Shown: positions 19,342-27,680 of the stretch, in pieces | Numbering within the stretch: position 1 is the stretch's first letter | Layout: every line of letters begins with the position of its first letter | Assembly (NCBI RefSeq): GCF_003054705.1 | Contig: NZ_QAYX01000022.1 | Coordinates: 186,001-250,000, forward strand | Direction: 5' to 3' | Length of the DNA stretch: 64,000 bases | From: Opitutus sp. ER46 | GTDB taxonomy: Bacteria > Verrucomicrobiota > Verrucomicrobiia > Opitutales > Opitutaceae | Notes under the pieces: model-generated | What the model was told of the DNA's origin: nothing | Database searches by the model: none | Seen by the model: only the letters and a program-made list of their open reading frames with translations | Translations under genes and position numbers: made by a program

Positions 19342-20220
19342 ATGGCAACCAAGCGTGAGCTGATGCAACTCATCACCGCCGCGGCGGAGGCGCTGGAGAT
19401 TCCGCGCAACTACTACCATGGGCGCCGTCGTTGGCCGAGCGAGTTGCCGGACAATGTTCTGGTCTTTCTGCGGAGCGCCGCCGGCAATCTCTCGCCTCAC
19501 ACCGACGCAGACTTCCATCATCGATGGGTTCTGCTGGTCGCGCTCGCGGGCCGCGGGACCGTGCGGATTGACCGCCAGATATGCGAACTCCGCCCCGGCC
19601 AAGCCCTGCTGATCCCGCCGCTGCATCTGCACGACTATCCCAAGCTGGCGGCGCCGGCGATTCGCTGGCTCTTCGTGACATTTGAATGGCCGGCGCACAC
19701 CGCCCAGTCGACTTGCTGGCGCCGCGTGCGAACGCTGGAGCACGACGCTCTGGCTTCGCTCGAGGGCCTCATGGCGCTCTGGCGTCGAGGGCCGAGCCAC
19801 GGAGGCACCCTCCTCGCCGCGCACCTCATGGACCTCCTGATGAGCATCTATAGCACCGAGTCTGCGGTGCCCGCGGCGGCTCCAGCCCCTCCCGCTGCCG
19901 TCCGACTGCTGGATGCCGTGCAACGGCAGTTGCGGCAGTCGGCGCCCGGACCGTTGCGGGTCGTGGAGTTGGCGCGCCGGCTCGGCACCTGCGAGAGTCA
20001 CCTGCGGGCGCGCTTTCGGGCCGAGGCCGGGATCAGCCTCGGGCGTTATCTGCGGCAGAGCCGCGTGCGCGCCGCCGCCCTGATTCTGCGGGAAGAGCGC
20101 ATTCCGGTGAAGGCGGTCGCTGAGCGACTTGGCTTTAACGATATTTACGCATTCAGCCGCGCCTTCAAACATGTGATCGGCTTGCCTCCGTCCCAGTTTC
20201 GCAAGGCGGACTCCCGGTGA
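19342..20220 (+). CDS. AraC-family transcriptional regulator
   Basis: This 292-residue protein has an N-terminal cupin-like sensing domain (RGTVRIDRQICELRPGQALL, with a following IPPLHLHDY). The C-terminal AraC/XylS domain has two helix-turn-helix motifs (VVELARRLGTCESHLRARF; VKAVAERLGFNDIYAFSRAF, then FKHVIGLPPSQFR). These proteins usually sense a sugar or related small molecule and activate transport/catabolic genes. It lies tail-to-tail with the symporter at the end of a catabolic operon, which it plausibly controls; this is an inference from position. ATG 19342 gives MATKRELMQL; the long upstream frame is non-coding. Confidence 0.9.
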   Translation: MATKRELMQLITAAAEALEIPRNYYHGRRRWPSELPDNVLVFLRSAAGNLSPHTDADFHHRWVLLVALAGRGTVRIDRQICELRPGQALLIPPLHLHDYPKLAAPAIRWLFVTFEWPAHTAQSTCWRRVRTLEHDALASLEGLMALWRRGPSHGGTLLAAHLMDLLMSIYSTESAVPAAAPAPPAAVRLLDAVQRQLRQSAPGPLRVVELARRLGTCESHLRARFRAEAGISLGRYLRQSRVRAAALILREERIPVKAVAERLGFNDIYAFSRAFKHVIGLPPSQFRKADSR

Positions 20221-20237
20221 TCCCTGGACGTCGGAAA

Positions 20238-20253
20238 GCGCACGCGCGTGCGC
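20238..20253. terminator. Short perfect palindrome in a convergent gap (possible weak terminator)
   Basis: GCGCACGCGCGTGCGC is a perfect 16-base palindrome in the 68-base gap between the convergent AraC gene (stop 20220) and symporter gene (stop 20289). A second hairpin (GTGACG at 20275-20280, CGTCAC at 20287-20292) reaches into the symporter stop. Neither has a T-tract, so at best it slows polymerase or marks a factor-dependent end. Confidence 0.3.
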
Positions 20254-20288
20254 CCCACCCTCGCCGCCCACGAAGTGACGCATGGTCG

Positions 20289-22019
20289 TCACGCGGCCCC
20301 GCTCGAACGGTCCTGCAGGCGCCGAGTGCAAAGTACAACCACGGCGCCCGTCGCGATCGCACCGAGCAGACAGAGGCTGGCGACGACCTGGTGGCCGAAG
20401 ATCAGTTTTCCCACGCCGAAGAGCATGAGGTAGATCATCGCCGTGCTAGCCATCCACGCCACCAAGCGTGCTCGAAAATCGCTCTCCTTCGGGCCGATTC
20501 CCAACTTGTCCGCGATCGGCTTCCACAGCAGGTAACCCGGACGCGTCTTGGCATAGAAGGCGAGCAACGTCTTCTCCTGCGATGGCTTGGTTAGGAACGT
20601 CACGGCGATCCACGTCACGGTGGCAATGCCGACGCTCACCACGAGGCTCCGACCGAATCCCCAATCAGTGGTGTACCGGATCACGACCGAGGCGGTGATC
20701 GAAGCCAGCATGCAGCTGATCTCGCTCCAGGGGTTTACCCGCCACCAGTACCACTTCGCGATAAACAGCAGCCCGATTCCTCCCTCCAGCGCGATCAGGA
20801 ATCTCCATACCCCAGAGATTTCCTGCATCAGCAGGCTCGCGAGCGACCCCGTGAGCATGAGGAACACAGTGAATGCCCGCGCCATGCAGACATAATGCGG
20901 CATCGGCGCATCCCGCCGAATGAAGCGGCGGTACAGATCGTTGACCAGATATGAAGATCCCCAGTTGAGGTGCGTGGTCAGCGTCGACATGAAGGCAGCC
21001 AGGAAACTCGTCACCAGCAGCCCACGGAACCCCGCCGGCAGGGTGTCGAAAATCAGCCGCGGATAGCCGCTCTCCGCATCCGCGAGATGCGGGTAAACCA
21101 CCATCGAGGCCAGGGCGACCAGGATCCAGGGCCAGCTGCGCAGCGTGTAATGCGCCACGGTGTAAAGAAGCGTCGCGTAGATGGATTCCTTCTCGTTTTT
21201 GCAGGACGCCATGCGCTGGGCCAAATACCCCGATCCTACCACGCTGCCGGAGGCCCACCACTGCACGCCGACATGCACGAGGAACAGGGAGAGCGGCATC
21301 CACGCGGAATCGGAGTCAGGAATGAAGTCGAGCAGCTGTTTGTCCGCCCCATAGATGCGGTCGAGCTGCACTGTGAGCGCGTCGATTCCACCGACCGCAT
21401 CCACCGCGTAGATGGCCAGGATGATTGAACCCGCCATTGCCAGGATGAACTGGAAAAAGTCGGTCGCCACCACGCCAAGGTAGCCCGACATCATCGTGTA
21501 GATGAGGGTCACGCCGCAGCACACGAAGAGGGAGGTAACGTGCGGCCAACCGAACGTCGCGGCGAAGATCTTGGCCATCGCGAGAATCACCCACCCCATG
21601 GTCACGCTGTTGGCAATCACGCCGGAGTACACGGCGCGAAAGCCGCGCAGCACCCGGCCTTCAGGTCCCGAAAAGCGCAGCTCGTTCAGCTCGATATCCG
21701 TGAGCACTTCCGCGCGTCGCCACAAGGGGGCGAAGAAATAGGTGGAGAGCGTGCCGGCCGGCACGAGGCACCACCACAACCAGTTGCCCGCAATGCCATG
21801 CTTCGCCACGAGGCCGGTGACCGCCAGGGGCGTGTCGGCGGAGAACGTGGTCGCCACCATGGACGTGCCGATCAACCACCACGCCATGCTGCGGCCGCCG
21901 ACAAAGAACTCGTCGGTGTTGCGGGACGCGCGCCGCGTGTAGTACAGGCCGACGACAAAGCAGGCCGCAAAGTAGACGCCGAGGATGATCCAATCGAGGG
22001 TGACGAGGGAGTGACTCAT
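20289..22019 (-). CDS. Sodium:solute symporter (SSF family)
   Basis: This 576-residue integral membrane protein has about 13-14 hydrophobic segments. It carries SSF family signatures: an N-terminal GVYFAACFVVGLYYTRRA, the FFVGGRSMAWWLIGTSMVAT segment and, in the middle, AAFMSTLTTHLNWGSS, which corresponds to the region holding the second sodium site. SSF proteins couple sodium to uptake of sugars, amino acids, nucleosides or carboxylates. It is the last gene of the minus-strand operon with the Gfo/Idh dehydrogenase, TonB receptor and metallophosphatase, which suggests it imports a sugar or polyol across the inner membrane. The ligand cannot be read from sequence. Confidence 0.92.
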   Translation of the reverse strand: MSHSLVTLDWIILGVYFAACFVVGLYYTRRASRNTDEFFVGGRSMAWWLIGTSMVATTFSADTPLAVTGLVAKHGIAGNWLWWCLVPAGTLSTYFFAPLWRRAEVLTDIELNELRFSGPEGRVLRGFRAVYSGVIANSVTMGWVILAMAKIFAATFGWPHVTSLFVCCGVTLIYTMMSGYLGVVATDFFQFILAMAGSIILAIYAVDAVGGIDALTVQLDRIYGADKQLLDFIPDSDSAWMPLSLFLVHVGVQWWASGSVVGSGYLAQRMASCKNEKESIYATLLYTVAHYTLRSWPWILVALASMVVYPHLADAESGYPRLIFDTLPAGFRGLLVTSFLAAFMSTLTTHLNWGSSYLVNDLYRRFIRRDAPMPHYVCMARAFTVFLMLTGSLASLLMQEISGVWRFLIALEGGIGLLFIAKWYWWRVNPWSEISCMLASITASVVIRYTTDWGFGRSLVVSVGIATVTWIAVTFLTKPSQEKTLLAFYAKTRPGYLLWKPIADKLGIGPKESDFRARLVAWMASTAMIYLMLFGVGKLIFGHQVVASLCLLGAIATGAVVVLCTRRLQDRSSGAA

Positions 22020-22040
22020 GCGCGCAAAGCGGCCAGCGGC

Positions 22041-22952
22041 TCAGGTTCGCCACGCCAACTCCAGCTGCCGATTATGCTCGGCGTGGGCCGGGTTGAGGCA
22101 ATGCAGGTGCAGCCGCAGCCCCTCGTCGCTGAGCTGCGCCGACACCCACCCTGTGGCCGCGGCGGGGTCGAAGACGTACGCCGTAGTCGGAAGGTTGATC
22201 AGGTGCAGCCCGCTTTCATCCTGCCCCACGCCCCAGCGGTGAGTATGGCCGAAGATGAAGGCTTTCACGTGCCGTCGCGGTCGCATCACCGCGAAGAATG
22301 CCTCGGAGTCGAGCAGCGAACTCTTCAGCGTGCCCAGCGCAGGGTTGTGATGGGCAACGACGATCGCGGGGCGATCGGCGTTCGCGTCGAGCGCCTGGGC
22401 GAACCACGCGAGCTGTTCCGGCCCGAACCGTCCCGGCGTCGACATCGTCCGGTCGAGCGTATCGAGCACGAACCAGTTCGCCCGGGGCGCGCGGATCACG
22501 GCGACCTGCCGGGTCTCCTGGACGGTCTCGCCGCTCTTGGCCTCCCGCATCGCCGCCCAAAACCGCTCCCGGTGATCGTGGTTGCCGAGCGCGAGGTGCA
22601 CCGGCAGTCCCGTCGCACGTAGCGGCTCGATCAGGCGCGCAAAGGTGCCGTAGTCCCCCGTTTCTCCGGTATTGAATGCCAGATCACCATTGACGATGAC
22701 CCCCGCCGCTGCCGTGGAACGCCCGAGCGCCTCACGTACCGCCGTGGCGAGACGCTCGGCCATGTTGATGCCGCGGGCCGTGTGGCCTGGGTCGTGGGCA
22801 ATATGCGGGTCCGAGAACAAGACCCAGGCGTCCAGATCGGTCGCCAGGCGTTCTCCCAAGCAGCGCCCGGCTCCGAGGAGCACCCCGCCGCCAGCGAGCA
22901 TCGATCGGACCAAAAATTGGCGGCGAGAAAGACCGCCGAGATGGAGGGGCAT
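22041..22952 (-). CDS. Tat-exported calcineurin-like metallophosphoesterase
   Basis: This 303-residue protein starts with a twin-arginine signal (GLSRRQFLVRSMLAGGGVLL). Metallophosphatase motifs follow: FSDPHIAHD, VIVNGDLAF, LGNHDHRERF, VVAHHNP and FGHTHRWGV. The folded domain is probably exported by the Tat system with metals already bound. ATG 22952 is chosen because it places SRRxFL at residues 9-14 and leaves a 55-base gap after the TonB receptor; a longer form starting at 23030 would overlap the receptor. It sits 21 bases before the symporter gene, in the same operon. A phosphodiesterase or phosphatase acting on the imported substrate is likely, but the substrate is unknown. Confidence 0.88.
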   Translation of the reverse strand: MPLHLGGLSRRQFLVRSMLAGGGVLLGAGRCLGERLATDLDAWVLFSDPHIAHDPGHTARGINMAERLATAVREALGRSTAAAGVIVNGDLAFNTGETGDYGTFARLIEPLRATGLPVHLALGNHDHRERFWAAMREAKSGETVQETRQVAVIRAPRANWFVLDTLDRTMSTPGRFGPEQLAWFAQALDANADRPAIVVAHHNPALGTLKSSLLDSEAFFAVMRPRRHVKAFIFGHTHRWGVGQDESGLHLINLPTTAYVFDPAAATGWVSAQLSDEGLRLHLHCLNPAHAEHNRQLELAWRT

Positions 22953-23007
22953 GAGCGGATGGGGTTGGGTGCCGTGCGGGCCACGGCCGGCCCGCACGAA
23001 CAGAAGT

Positions 23008-26000
23008 TCAGAACTTCCCTTGGATGCCAAACTGGTACGTCACGCCGTATTCACCCTCGGTGGCAAACCGCACGTATTCCGGGTTACCCGGACCATAGGA
23101 CTCGGTCTGATCACGGTCGTTGAAGATGTTTCGACCGCTGACGTAGAGGGAGAAGTGGCGGGAAACCTGATACTCGAGCGATGCGTCCATCCGGAACCGC
23201 TCCAGTTGATAGTTCCAGCCTTCGACGCCGCGGGCGGTCGCCGTGGTGGGGGCGAGGCGCTTCTGGCCCACCAGATACCATTTTGCCACGAATGTGATGG
23301 GCCGGCGGTTGAAGGTGAACCCCCAGTTGATGTTCTTCGGCGAGAAGCCCCGCAGGTCCGCCATATCCGGCCCCTTGGTGCGCAACAGGGTCGCATTCGC
23401 AAAACCACGAAAATAGCGTGCCGCGTCGAATGGCAGGAACGCGGAGAACGGCTGGTTCACATTGAACTCCCAGCCCGTGACATGCACCGGATCTGTGAGA
23501 TTCAGGGGCGCCGTCACTTCGTAGCCGATGTAATCGGTGCTCAGGCTGATCGACTCCAGATAGTCTGCCGTCGCCAGGAACTTCTGGTTCGCGAAGAAAT
23601 TTGTGAGCTGTTTTCGGAAGAAGCCGACCGACACCTGGCCGCCCCCCTTCGTGTAATGTTCCAATTGCAGGTCCAGGCTGTCCGCCGTCCACGGCTTCAG
23701 GCCGGGATTTTTCGCCGTGATGGTGCCGAGCGTCGAACCGGTGGATCCACTCTCGGGATCGAAGTCCAGCTGCGTTACGTTCGCGGCGCCCACCAGGTTG
23801 GTATAGTCGGGCCGGCCGAGGGTACGAGCGACGCCCAGGCGAGCCACGGTATCAGGAGTAACGTAGTAGGAGGCATTGAGACTTGGATACGCGGCGCCGT
23901 AGGTCTTGTGCATACGTGCCGCCAGGCGCTGGTACACGAGCCGGGTCTGCTCGAGGGTGTCGGTCGTGATCAGGATGGGCCGCTTTTGTGCGTCCAACAC
24001 CAGGTTCCCCGCCGGGTCTCGCTGGTACTTGGCGTTGTTGTCCTGCAACACGCCGCGCCCGTTGTCCGTGGTGCGCTCATAGCGCACACCGCCCACCACG
24101 CGCAGCCGGTTCTGGAGCAGCGAGACGTCCCCCATGAGGTAGACGGCGTCGATCCGCTCGGTGACCTCGAACGGGCTGGTCAGCGCGAGCTGAATATCGG
24201 ACCGCTCGTTTGCGACCGGGTACGCATAGACGCCCGGATGCTGCTCGTACATCTCCCAAGCGCGCCGCGTGCTGGCGAATGGGGTCAGTTGCATCCCGCG
24301 TGGCGCATCGAAGCCGATCATGGCTTCGTTCTGCAGGTTGATCGGAGCGCGCGCGACGCCCTCGTCGCCGGAGTTGGCCCGCCCGTCGGGCCCCACGTAC
24401 TGCAGGTAAAGCTGACTCTGCCGGTAGTCCGCGTACTCTTTTTTCACCGCCGCGCCGAACTTGAGCGAAAGTTTGTAGGTCTCGCCAAAGAACTTCCGTG
24501 TGGCGTCGGCCCGCGCGCTCTTCATCGTGGCGCTGGCATCGCGGGTCTGGGCACCGGGGCTGTTCACGAAGAACGTGTAGTTGCTGAAATCGTACGGATC
24601 GATCACCGCGCCGGCGGCATTCCGCACGGTGATTCGGCCCGGGAGATACCTGTCGTAGCCGTCGAAATCGACGGTCACGTTCGCAAGCTCGGTCGAGGCC
24701 GTCTCCATCTGCCCATGCGATATCGCGCGGAAGATCTTGGTGGAAAATCCGTAGCCGAGGCCGGCACCGAAGTCCCAGGTCGCACCGAGATGGCTGTAGT
24801 TCAGGCGGAGCACATTGTTGCGCACCCAGTAGTGGCGCGCGAGGTTGGCGGCCGTCACCCGGCCCGAGCCGGTGCGGCCATGCGTGAAATCGGCGCCCCA
24901 CCCCACCGGATTCGTGCCGGTCGTCACGGTGTAGGTGAAAGCCTCGATGTCCTGCATGAAGTAGCTGCCTGAATGCACGAGCGAGAGCTTGTCGATGGGC
25001 GAGAGACGCCAGTCGAACCGCATGCCGAGGTTGTAACGCCGTTCCGCGATCGGGAACGTGACATAGCTGCCGGTGAGCAGGTATGGATTGGCGGGGCCCG
25101 CCTTGAGCGGGTTGCTGGCGGACGTCGTGGTGCTGAACGTGCGCGTGATCCGCTGCGCGACGTTAAACTGCTCGAACTTCACCGCGTTGATCGAGAAACC
25201 GAAGTTCTTCGAAAGCGGGAGAGTGTAGGTAAAATCGAAACCCAGCGGCGAATGGTAGACCTTTTTTTGATCGTCGCCCCGTCCGCCGGCCGGCGACTTC
25301 CCAAAGGATCCGTAGTGAGAATTCTTGTTCACGAAGACCTTGAAGCGCAGTTCCGGCCGACTGGCTTCAAAGGCGGTCCGACTCACGAGATTCAAGGAGC
25401 CGCCCAGACTGGACGCCGGCATGTCCGGGGTGGGCACCTTGGTGATCTCGATGCGGCTCGCATTCACGAGGGAGATCGTCTGCAGCGACGTCGCCCGGTT
25501 GGGCCCGGCGCTGCCGGCGACGTTCATCGTTTCGCCATCAATCGATATGCCGCTGTAGGCCTGTGGCATGCCGCGCAGGCTGATGCCAATGGCGTTCATC
25601 TGGTCATTCACCACGTCCACGCCTGGCAGAAACTTCACGAACTCGCCGATGTTGTTTTCTCCCACGATCCCGAGGGCATCAGTGGAGATCACCGCCTTCG
25701 AGTTCGGGGCGAACCGCTGCTCGTTGATGGCAATGGAGTCGGCGTTGGTGTCGCGGGCGGAGGCGACGATCATCTGCTCGATCTGCACGATCGTCTCCCC
25801 CGCGGTCGGCAGCGCATCCAGCCGCGCCAGCGTGAAGTCACACGCGGTGGACGCGCCGGCGGTAACCTGCACGGTCTTCGTCTGCGCCACGTGCCCGGTG
25901 TAGAACGCCTGCAGCGTGGCAGTTCCGGCCGGAACCGCGGTGAGCCGATACTCACCGAAGGCATCGGTGAAAACCTCCTGATTTGTCCCCACCACGGTGA

Positions 26001-26163
26001 TGCGGGCCCGTTCCAGCGAAAGCCGGGCGGAGGCCTGCTCGACTCGCCCGGAAACAATGCCGGTAGCAGGAGTCTGGCAGTGGGCGTGGGCGGTGAATAT
26101 GACGCAGGCGAGCACCGCGAGGGTGACGCAGAGGGATGAGGGCAACAGCTGGATGGTCTTCAT
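23008..26163 (-). CDS. TonB-dependent outer-membrane receptor
   Basis: This 1051-residue protein has a signal peptide (about residues 1-29), a carboxypeptidase-regulatory-like beta-sandwich (about 35-112, VSGRVEQASARLSLERARI), a TonB-box-like GETIVQIEQMIVAS (about 117-130), a plug domain (NNIGEFVKFLPGVDV; ISLRGM; VPTPDMPASSLGGSLNLVS) and a 22-strand barrel ending in an aromatic residue (QFGIQGKF). This matches the large Opitutaceae carbohydrate receptors, which act without an adjacent SusD. It is co-oriented with a dehydrogenase upstream (61-base gap) and a metallophosphatase and symporter downstream. It probably imports a sugar-like ligand. Confidence 0.94.
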   Translation of the reverse strand: MKTIQLLPSSLCVTLAVLACVIFTAHAHCQTPATGIVSGRVEQASARLSLERARITVVGTNQEVFTDAFGEYRLTAVPAGTATLQAFYTGHVAQTKTVQVTAGASTACDFTLARLDALPTAGETIVQIEQMIVASARDTNADSIAINEQRFAPNSKAVISTDALGIVGENNIGEFVKFLPGVDVVNDQMNAIGISLRGMPQAYSGISIDGETMNVAGSAGPNRATSLQTISLVNASRIEITKVPTPDMPASSLGGSLNLVSRTAFEASRPELRFKVFVNKNSHYGSFGKSPAGGRGDDQKKVYHSPLGFDFTYTLPLSKNFGFSINAVKFEQFNVAQRITRTFSTTTSASNPLKAGPANPYLLTGSYVTFPIAERRYNLGMRFDWRLSPIDKLSLVHSGSYFMQDIEAFTYTVTTGTNPVGWGADFTHGRTGSGRVTAANLARHYWVRNNVLRLNYSHLGATWDFGAGLGYGFSTKIFRAISHGQMETASTELANVTVDFDGYDRYLPGRITVRNAAGAVIDPYDFSNYTFFVNSPGAQTRDASATMKSARADATRKFFGETYKLSLKFGAAVKKEYADYRQSQLYLQYVGPDGRANSGDEGVARAPINLQNEAMIGFDAPRGMQLTPFASTRRAWEMYEQHPGVYAYPVANERSDIQLALTSPFEVTERIDAVYLMGDVSLLQNRLRVVGGVRYERTTDNGRGVLQDNNAKYQRDPAGNLVLDAQKRPILITTDTLEQTRLVYQRLAARMHKTYGAAYPSLNASYYVTPDTVARLGVARTLGRPDYTNLVGAANVTQLDFDPESGSTGSTLGTITAKNPGLKPWTADSLDLQLEHYTKGGGQVSVGFFRKQLTNFFANQKFLATADYLESISLSTDYIGYEVTAPLNLTDPVHVTGWEFNVNQPFSAFLPFDAARYFRGFANATLLRTKGPDMADLRGFSPKNINWGFTFNRRPITFVAKWYLVGQKRLAPTTATARGVEGWNYQLERFRMDASLEYQVSRHFSLYVSGRNIFNDRDQTESYGPGNPEYVRFATEGEYGVTYQFGIQGKF

Positions 26164-26224
26164 GGGCGCGGTCGGATGGATTGTCCGGTGGTAAAGCCTA
26201 GGCTGACGAAGAGGCCGAGGTGAG

Positions 26225-27421
26225 CTAGGCGGGTGGAACTGCGGGTAATGCGCGGGCGACGGCAGACCAGTACGGGGCGACGTCCACTACTGCGCCGGTG
26301 TCGAGCGCCGCGTCGACGGCGAGTGCGGCCGCCACGGCGCGGATCCCCTCGGTGAAACCGACGCTCGGGCGGCGTTCACCCCGCATAATTTGGACCAGTT
26401 CCAAAGTCATCGGCCGGTCACCGCCGGCATGAGAGTCACCGGGGGCCGGGGAAAAATCTCGCACGGGCTCGTTCCAGCCCAGGCGGCGCAACTCGATCCG
26501 CCCGCTGTACGCATCGAGCCGCATCGTGCCCTCTGAACCCTGGAGGTAGAAACGGCGCTCCGGCAGCGCCGAGACGCACTGGGTATGGAAGGTCGCCCGC
26601 ACGCCGCGTGTGAACTCGAGGATGGCGACCTGGTGGTCGACGATCGTTTTGTCGGAGTTGAAGGGATTGATACCCTGCGCGTCGGGAATGGTTCGGAACG
26701 CGGTCTGGCCCGTCGGGGATGGGCCGATCCGGTCGATCTCGCCGGCAAACTCGGGGCGGAAGAAGGAGCAGCCGCCGAAGCTCGCCACGCGGGCGGGGAG
26801 ATCGTTGGTCAGCCACAGCGCGAGATCGAGGTCGTGACAGCACTTCTCCATGAGGTGCGTCCCGGCGAACCGCCGATGCCGACGCCAGTTTCCGTGGATG
26901 TACCCGCCGTGGTTGAAGACTAGCGTCTCATTGAACTCGAACGACAACAGTTTCCCGATGTGACCCTCGGCGAGCAGGGTGTGCGCCTTCTGGTATAGGG
27001 GCGAGTGGCGGAGGACCAGGCCGTACACGAACTGGCGGCCACTGGCCTGCCATGTGTCGTACATCGCGAGCGCTTCGTCGATCGAGAGCGCGAGTGGCTT
27101 CTCACAAAAGACATGTTTGCCGGCCTTGAACGCGGCGCATGTATGCTCGGCATGCTGGCAGTTCCAGGAACTCACGAACACCCAGTCGACGTCCTCGCGA
27201 GCACACAGCTCGTCCACGGTGCCGCAGGTCACCGCAACCGGCGCGACGGCCTGGCGAAATGCGTCCAACGCGTCCGGGAACGGATCGCACAGCGCGGTGA
27301 TCGTGATCTCCGGCGCCAACTCCCGCAGAATCCGCAAGACGATGGTGGCCCGGCCGCCGGTCCCGATCACGCCCACGCGTGGGGCCAAGACCGGATGCTC
27401 GTGAGGTTGAGGGGGCTGCAT
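26225..27421 (-). CDS. Gfo/Idh/MocA-family oxidoreductase
   Basis: This 398-residue protein has an N-terminal Rossmann NAD(P) site (VGVIGTGGRATIVLRIL, ALCDPFPDALDAF) and the family's catalytic Lys in CEKPLALSIDEAL. A downstream GTHLMEKCCHDLDLALWL helix carries the His/Asp pair used by sugar and inositol dehydrogenases. It is the first gene of the minus-strand operon to 20289. Members oxidise or reduce sugars, inositols or amino-sugars. An operator-like inverted repeat lies 62-88 bases upstream of its start. The substrate is probably the sugar carried by the operon's transporters. Confidence 0.92.
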   Translation of the reverse strand: MQPPQPHEHPVLAPRVGVIGTGGRATIVLRILRELAPEITITALCDPFPDALDAFRQAVAPVAVTCGTVDELCAREDVDWVFVSSWNCQHAEHTCAAFKAGKHVFCEKPLALSIDEALAMYDTWQASGRQFVYGLVLRHSPLYQKAHTLLAEGHIGKLLSFEFNETLVFNHGGYIHGNWRRHRRFAGTHLMEKCCHDLDLALWLTNDLPARVASFGGCSFFRPEFAGEIDRIGPSPTGQTAFRTIPDAQGINPFNSDKTIVDHQVAILEFTRGVRATFHTQCVSALPERRFYLQGSEGTMRLDAYSGRIELRRLGWNEPVRDFSPAPGDSHAGGDRPMTLELVQIMRGERRPSVGFTEGIRAVAAALAVDAALDTGAVVDVAPYWSAVARALPAVPPA

Positions 27422-27482
27422 GGCGCGACCTTAGCGAAATTTCCCCGGCCCAGCCATGGACGGACCGCTGCAACGTTTGCCA

Positions 27483-27509
27483 AAACCGATGAAGCTATTG
27501 CATCGGTTT
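27483..27509. promoter_or_regulatory. Operator-like inverted repeat upstream of the catabolic operon
   Basis: AAACCGATG and CATCGGTTT form a perfect 9-base inverted repeat with a 9-base spacer. It lies 62-88 bases upstream of the Gfo/Idh start (minus strand, 27421) and about 170 bases upstream of the divergent sigma gene. Half-site centres are 18 bases apart, which suits two faces of a dimeric repressor. The AraC gene at 19342 or an unlinked LacI/GntR-type regulator could bind it. It could also serve the sigma gene, but it is closer to the operon start. Confidence 0.6.
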
Positions 27510-27666
27510 CCGTAACGCGAATGTCACAATATCGGTGATGGGGATTGGTTACGGCCAGAATGGCGCCCCGGAACCACTCGGTCCGTACGGCTCGAGGGTC
27601 GCTCTGGCCTACCACTCCATTCGCATCCGGAGAATTTCGTCGGATTTCGCCTCGGCCGACGATAAC

Positions 27667-27672
27667 GAGGTG
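27667..27672 (+). promoter_or_regulatory. Strong ribosome binding site of the sigma factor gene
   Basis: GAGGTG eight bases before the ATG at 27681 fits a Shine-Dalgarno site and supports that start. A small hairpin (CGTCGG at 27638-27643 with CCGACG at 27656-27661) lies just upstream and would leave the site exposed. Confidence 0.55.
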
Positions 27673-27680
27673 AAGAGCCG

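Noticed and set aside
22672-24972. Long plus-strand frame of 766 codons
   Set aside because: Antisense to the TonB receptor and metallophosphatase; the receptor frame has clear domains and a matching signal peptide.
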